A stretch of DNA of 7,730 bases from an uncultured Bacteroidales bacterium (lineage in GTDB: Bacteria > Bacteroidota > Bacteroidia > Bacteroidales > UBA932), in contig CAMHRD010000047.1 of NCBI GenBank assembly GCA_946187365.1, forward strand, positions 1-7,730. The letters run 5' to 3'. The notes beneath the pieces were generated by a model. That model searched no databases and had not been told where the DNA came from. It worked only from the letters and a program-made list of their open reading frames with translations. Below, one piece after another: positions 6,817 through 7,730 of this stretch. The translations under genes and the position numbers were made by a program. Every line of letters starts with the position of its first letter. The first letter of the stretch is position 1.

Positions 6817-7409
6817 TCTTTAATCAGACAATCCACGGGAAAATAAGGCTTGATATTATTAGATCCGTCCGCCCTAAATTGCGGGTAATCAAGAGCATAC
6901 TTTGAATAGTAATCTCCCAAATATTTTTTATAAGTGACATTTAGATTATTCCCGTCACTTACAAATGTTTCTTTGTAACCGGAAGATACAAACTTTTTCA
7001 AACTTAAAGACAGAAATCTCACAATATCTTCCAGTGAAGAACCTGCAACATGTGTGGAATTATAATCCCCTAAACTGAATACTTTTATTGATAAAAGATT
7101 CAGAGAATAAGATGAACAAAAAGAGTTTTCGCCCCTCAATCTTTTAAATTTTGAGTTGTAATTTAAATCATTGTTTTTCAATGATATAGAATTAAACTTT
7201 TCTTCATCGGCCTTATTGAATTGACTATAAAAAACATTCTTTGAATTTTTTACAACTATACACCTACTGTCTTGTTGGTTATATGATATATCTTCTATAA
7301 AATAATATTTGGAGATAAAAGACTTAAAATTATATTGGTCCCAATCTCCGTCAGTTTTACACCCAGACAAGAAAAATGGTATAAATAAAAAAATGTGAAA
7401 TAATTTCAT
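6744..7409 (-). CDS. Small lipoprotein of unknown function, paired with a C10 peptidase; frame probably broken near its 3' end
   Basis: As read, 221 residues. MKLFHIFLFIPFFLSGC is a lipoprotein signal with lipobox LSGC and Cys17. The mature part is rich in Lys, Asn, Ser and Tyr, with no motif I can name; a stretch like LLSIKVFSLGDYNSTHVAGS recalls other small Bacteroidota lipoproteins, but I cannot assign a family. The last 23 residues after Asp198 (LKTEDLNLKNSRTFQEI...) look out of frame. The -1 frame instead continues for 42 residues to a stop at 6688-6690, giving about 240 residues in all. The ATG is 3 nt after the peptidase stop, so the two are probably cotranscribed. A role as partner or inhibitor of the peptidase is a guess: streptopain has the inhibitor Spi downstream, but Spi is far smaller and no resemblance is visible. 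Base composition is much more AT-rich than the efflux or ribosomal genes. Confidence 0.7.
   Translation of the reverse strand: MKLFHIFLFIPFFLSGCKTDGDWDQYNFKSFISKYYFIEDISYNQQDSRCIVVKNSKNVFYSQFNKADEEKFNSISLKNNDLNYNSKFKRLRGENSFCSSYSLNLLSIKVFSLGDYNSTHVAGSSLEDIVRFLSLSLKKFVSSGYKETFVSDGNNLNVTYKKYLGDYYSKYALDYPQFRADGSNNIKPYFPVDCLIKDLKTEDLNLKNSRTFQEIITLRLR
6810..6816 (-). other. Slippery heptamer T-TTA-AAA at the frame break
   Basis: In the lipoprotein's frame the codons are GAT TTA AAA ACA, so the seven bases fit X-XXY-YYZ, the canonical -1 slippage pattern. After slipping, TTA re-pairs as TTT, AAA stays AAA, and reading continues AAC AGA AGA CTT into the plausible tail. I found no convincing stimulatory hairpin downstream; GAAC/GTTC around plus-strand 6776-6791 is only a 4-bp stem. 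A simple indel remains more likely. Confidence 0.35.
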
Positions 7410-7412
7410 AAC

Positions 7413-7730
7413 TTATCTATTCGGATTATCGTAAGTAATTATTCTAAACCACCAATTATAGTTATCACCATCCAATTCGCCTTCTGGTGCTATAAAATCC
7501 TCCACACAGCTTCTTAAACTAAAAACACCAGAGGAATAATAACCATTATAAGAACCACCCCAACCCCAATTACAGTGAACTAATGTTCTTTCATTATAAA
7601 CGGAGCCATAGTTATCTCGTAATTCTTGTATTCTATACCCATCAATAACCCAAGAATGTCCCGATGGGTAATGAAAAAGTCTCAATTTCTTTAAAGCACT
7701 AATAAAAACGGGATTCCCATCATTTAGCAT
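7413..7730 (-). CDS. C10-family cysteine peptidase (streptopain/SpeB-like), C-terminal part; 5' end outside window
   Basis: The visible 106 codons or so are the C-terminal portion of a secreted papain-fold peptidase. PSGHSWVIDGY matches streptopain's GHAFVIDG; its His (codon 7656-7658) aligns with the catalytic His. HCNWGWGGSYNGYY matches streptopain's HVNWGWGGVSDGFF, with Asn at 7569-7571 and Trp just after it as the active-site Asn/Trp. The catalytic Cys, propeptide and signal peptide would be upstream of the right edge, so the Met at 7730 is internal and not a start. After the active-site half about 35 residues remain, ending FRIITYDNPNR. C10 peptidases occur in Bacteroidales, sometimes beside small inhibitor-like genes. 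A lipoprotein gene follows 3 nt downstream. Whether the enzyme is active cannot be told without the Cys half. Confidence 0.9.
   Translation of the reverse strand: MLNDGNPVFISALKKLRLFHYPSGHSWVIDGYRIQELRDNYGSVYNERTLVHCNWGWGGSYNGYYSSGVFSLRSCVEDFIAPEGELDGDNYNWWFRIITYDNPNR

Overview
The window looks like Bacteroidota, most likely a member of the Bacteroidales. Three things point there. The best promoter, upstream of rpsP, has the TTTG-N19-TAnnTTTG layout of that phylum rather than a sigma70 -35/-10. Start codons lack clear Shine-Dalgarno sequences and follow A/T-rich leaders. Ribosomal protein S16 carries a long Ala/Glu/Lys tail. The species cannot be named from this sequence.

Layout. Positions 1-4407 (minus strand) hold a tripartite RND efflux operon in the order outer-membrane TolC-like protein, lipid-anchored periplasmic adaptor, inner-membrane RND pump; the pump runs off the left edge after 652 codons. 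Spacing is tight (21 nt, then 2 nt), so one transcript is likely. A divergent AraC-family regulator (plus strand, best start 4543, ends 5475) faces it across a 135-nt intergenic region. That region carries two near-identical 12-nt dyads exactly 32 nt apart, which overlap candidate promoters in both directions. The simplest reading is a local regulator controlling the pump operon and itself. The regulator gene ends 6 nt from the convergent rimM.

Positions 5482-6665 (minus strand) are a housekeeping unit: promoter, short leader with a hairpin at its probable 5' end, rpsP (S16), and rimM (30S maturation factor) 3 nt later.

Positions 6688-7730 (minus strand) are clearly more AT-rich. They hold the C-terminal part of a C10-family (streptopain-like) cysteine peptidase, entering from the right edge, followed 3 nt later by a small lipoprotein gene. 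The lipoprotein frame ends in a tail that looks out of frame, while the -1 frame continues into a plausible beta-rich C-terminus; the switch point is a T-TTA-AAA slippery heptamer. This is either a one-base deletion or a candidate programmed -1 frameshift.

The least ordinary items are the frame break in the lipoprotein and its pairing with the peptidase, the phased dyads between araC and tolC, and the Ala that replaces the second TM4 aspartate of the RND pump. I saw no CRISPR array, tRNA, rRNA or insertion sequence. No stretch over 300 bases lacks a gene.
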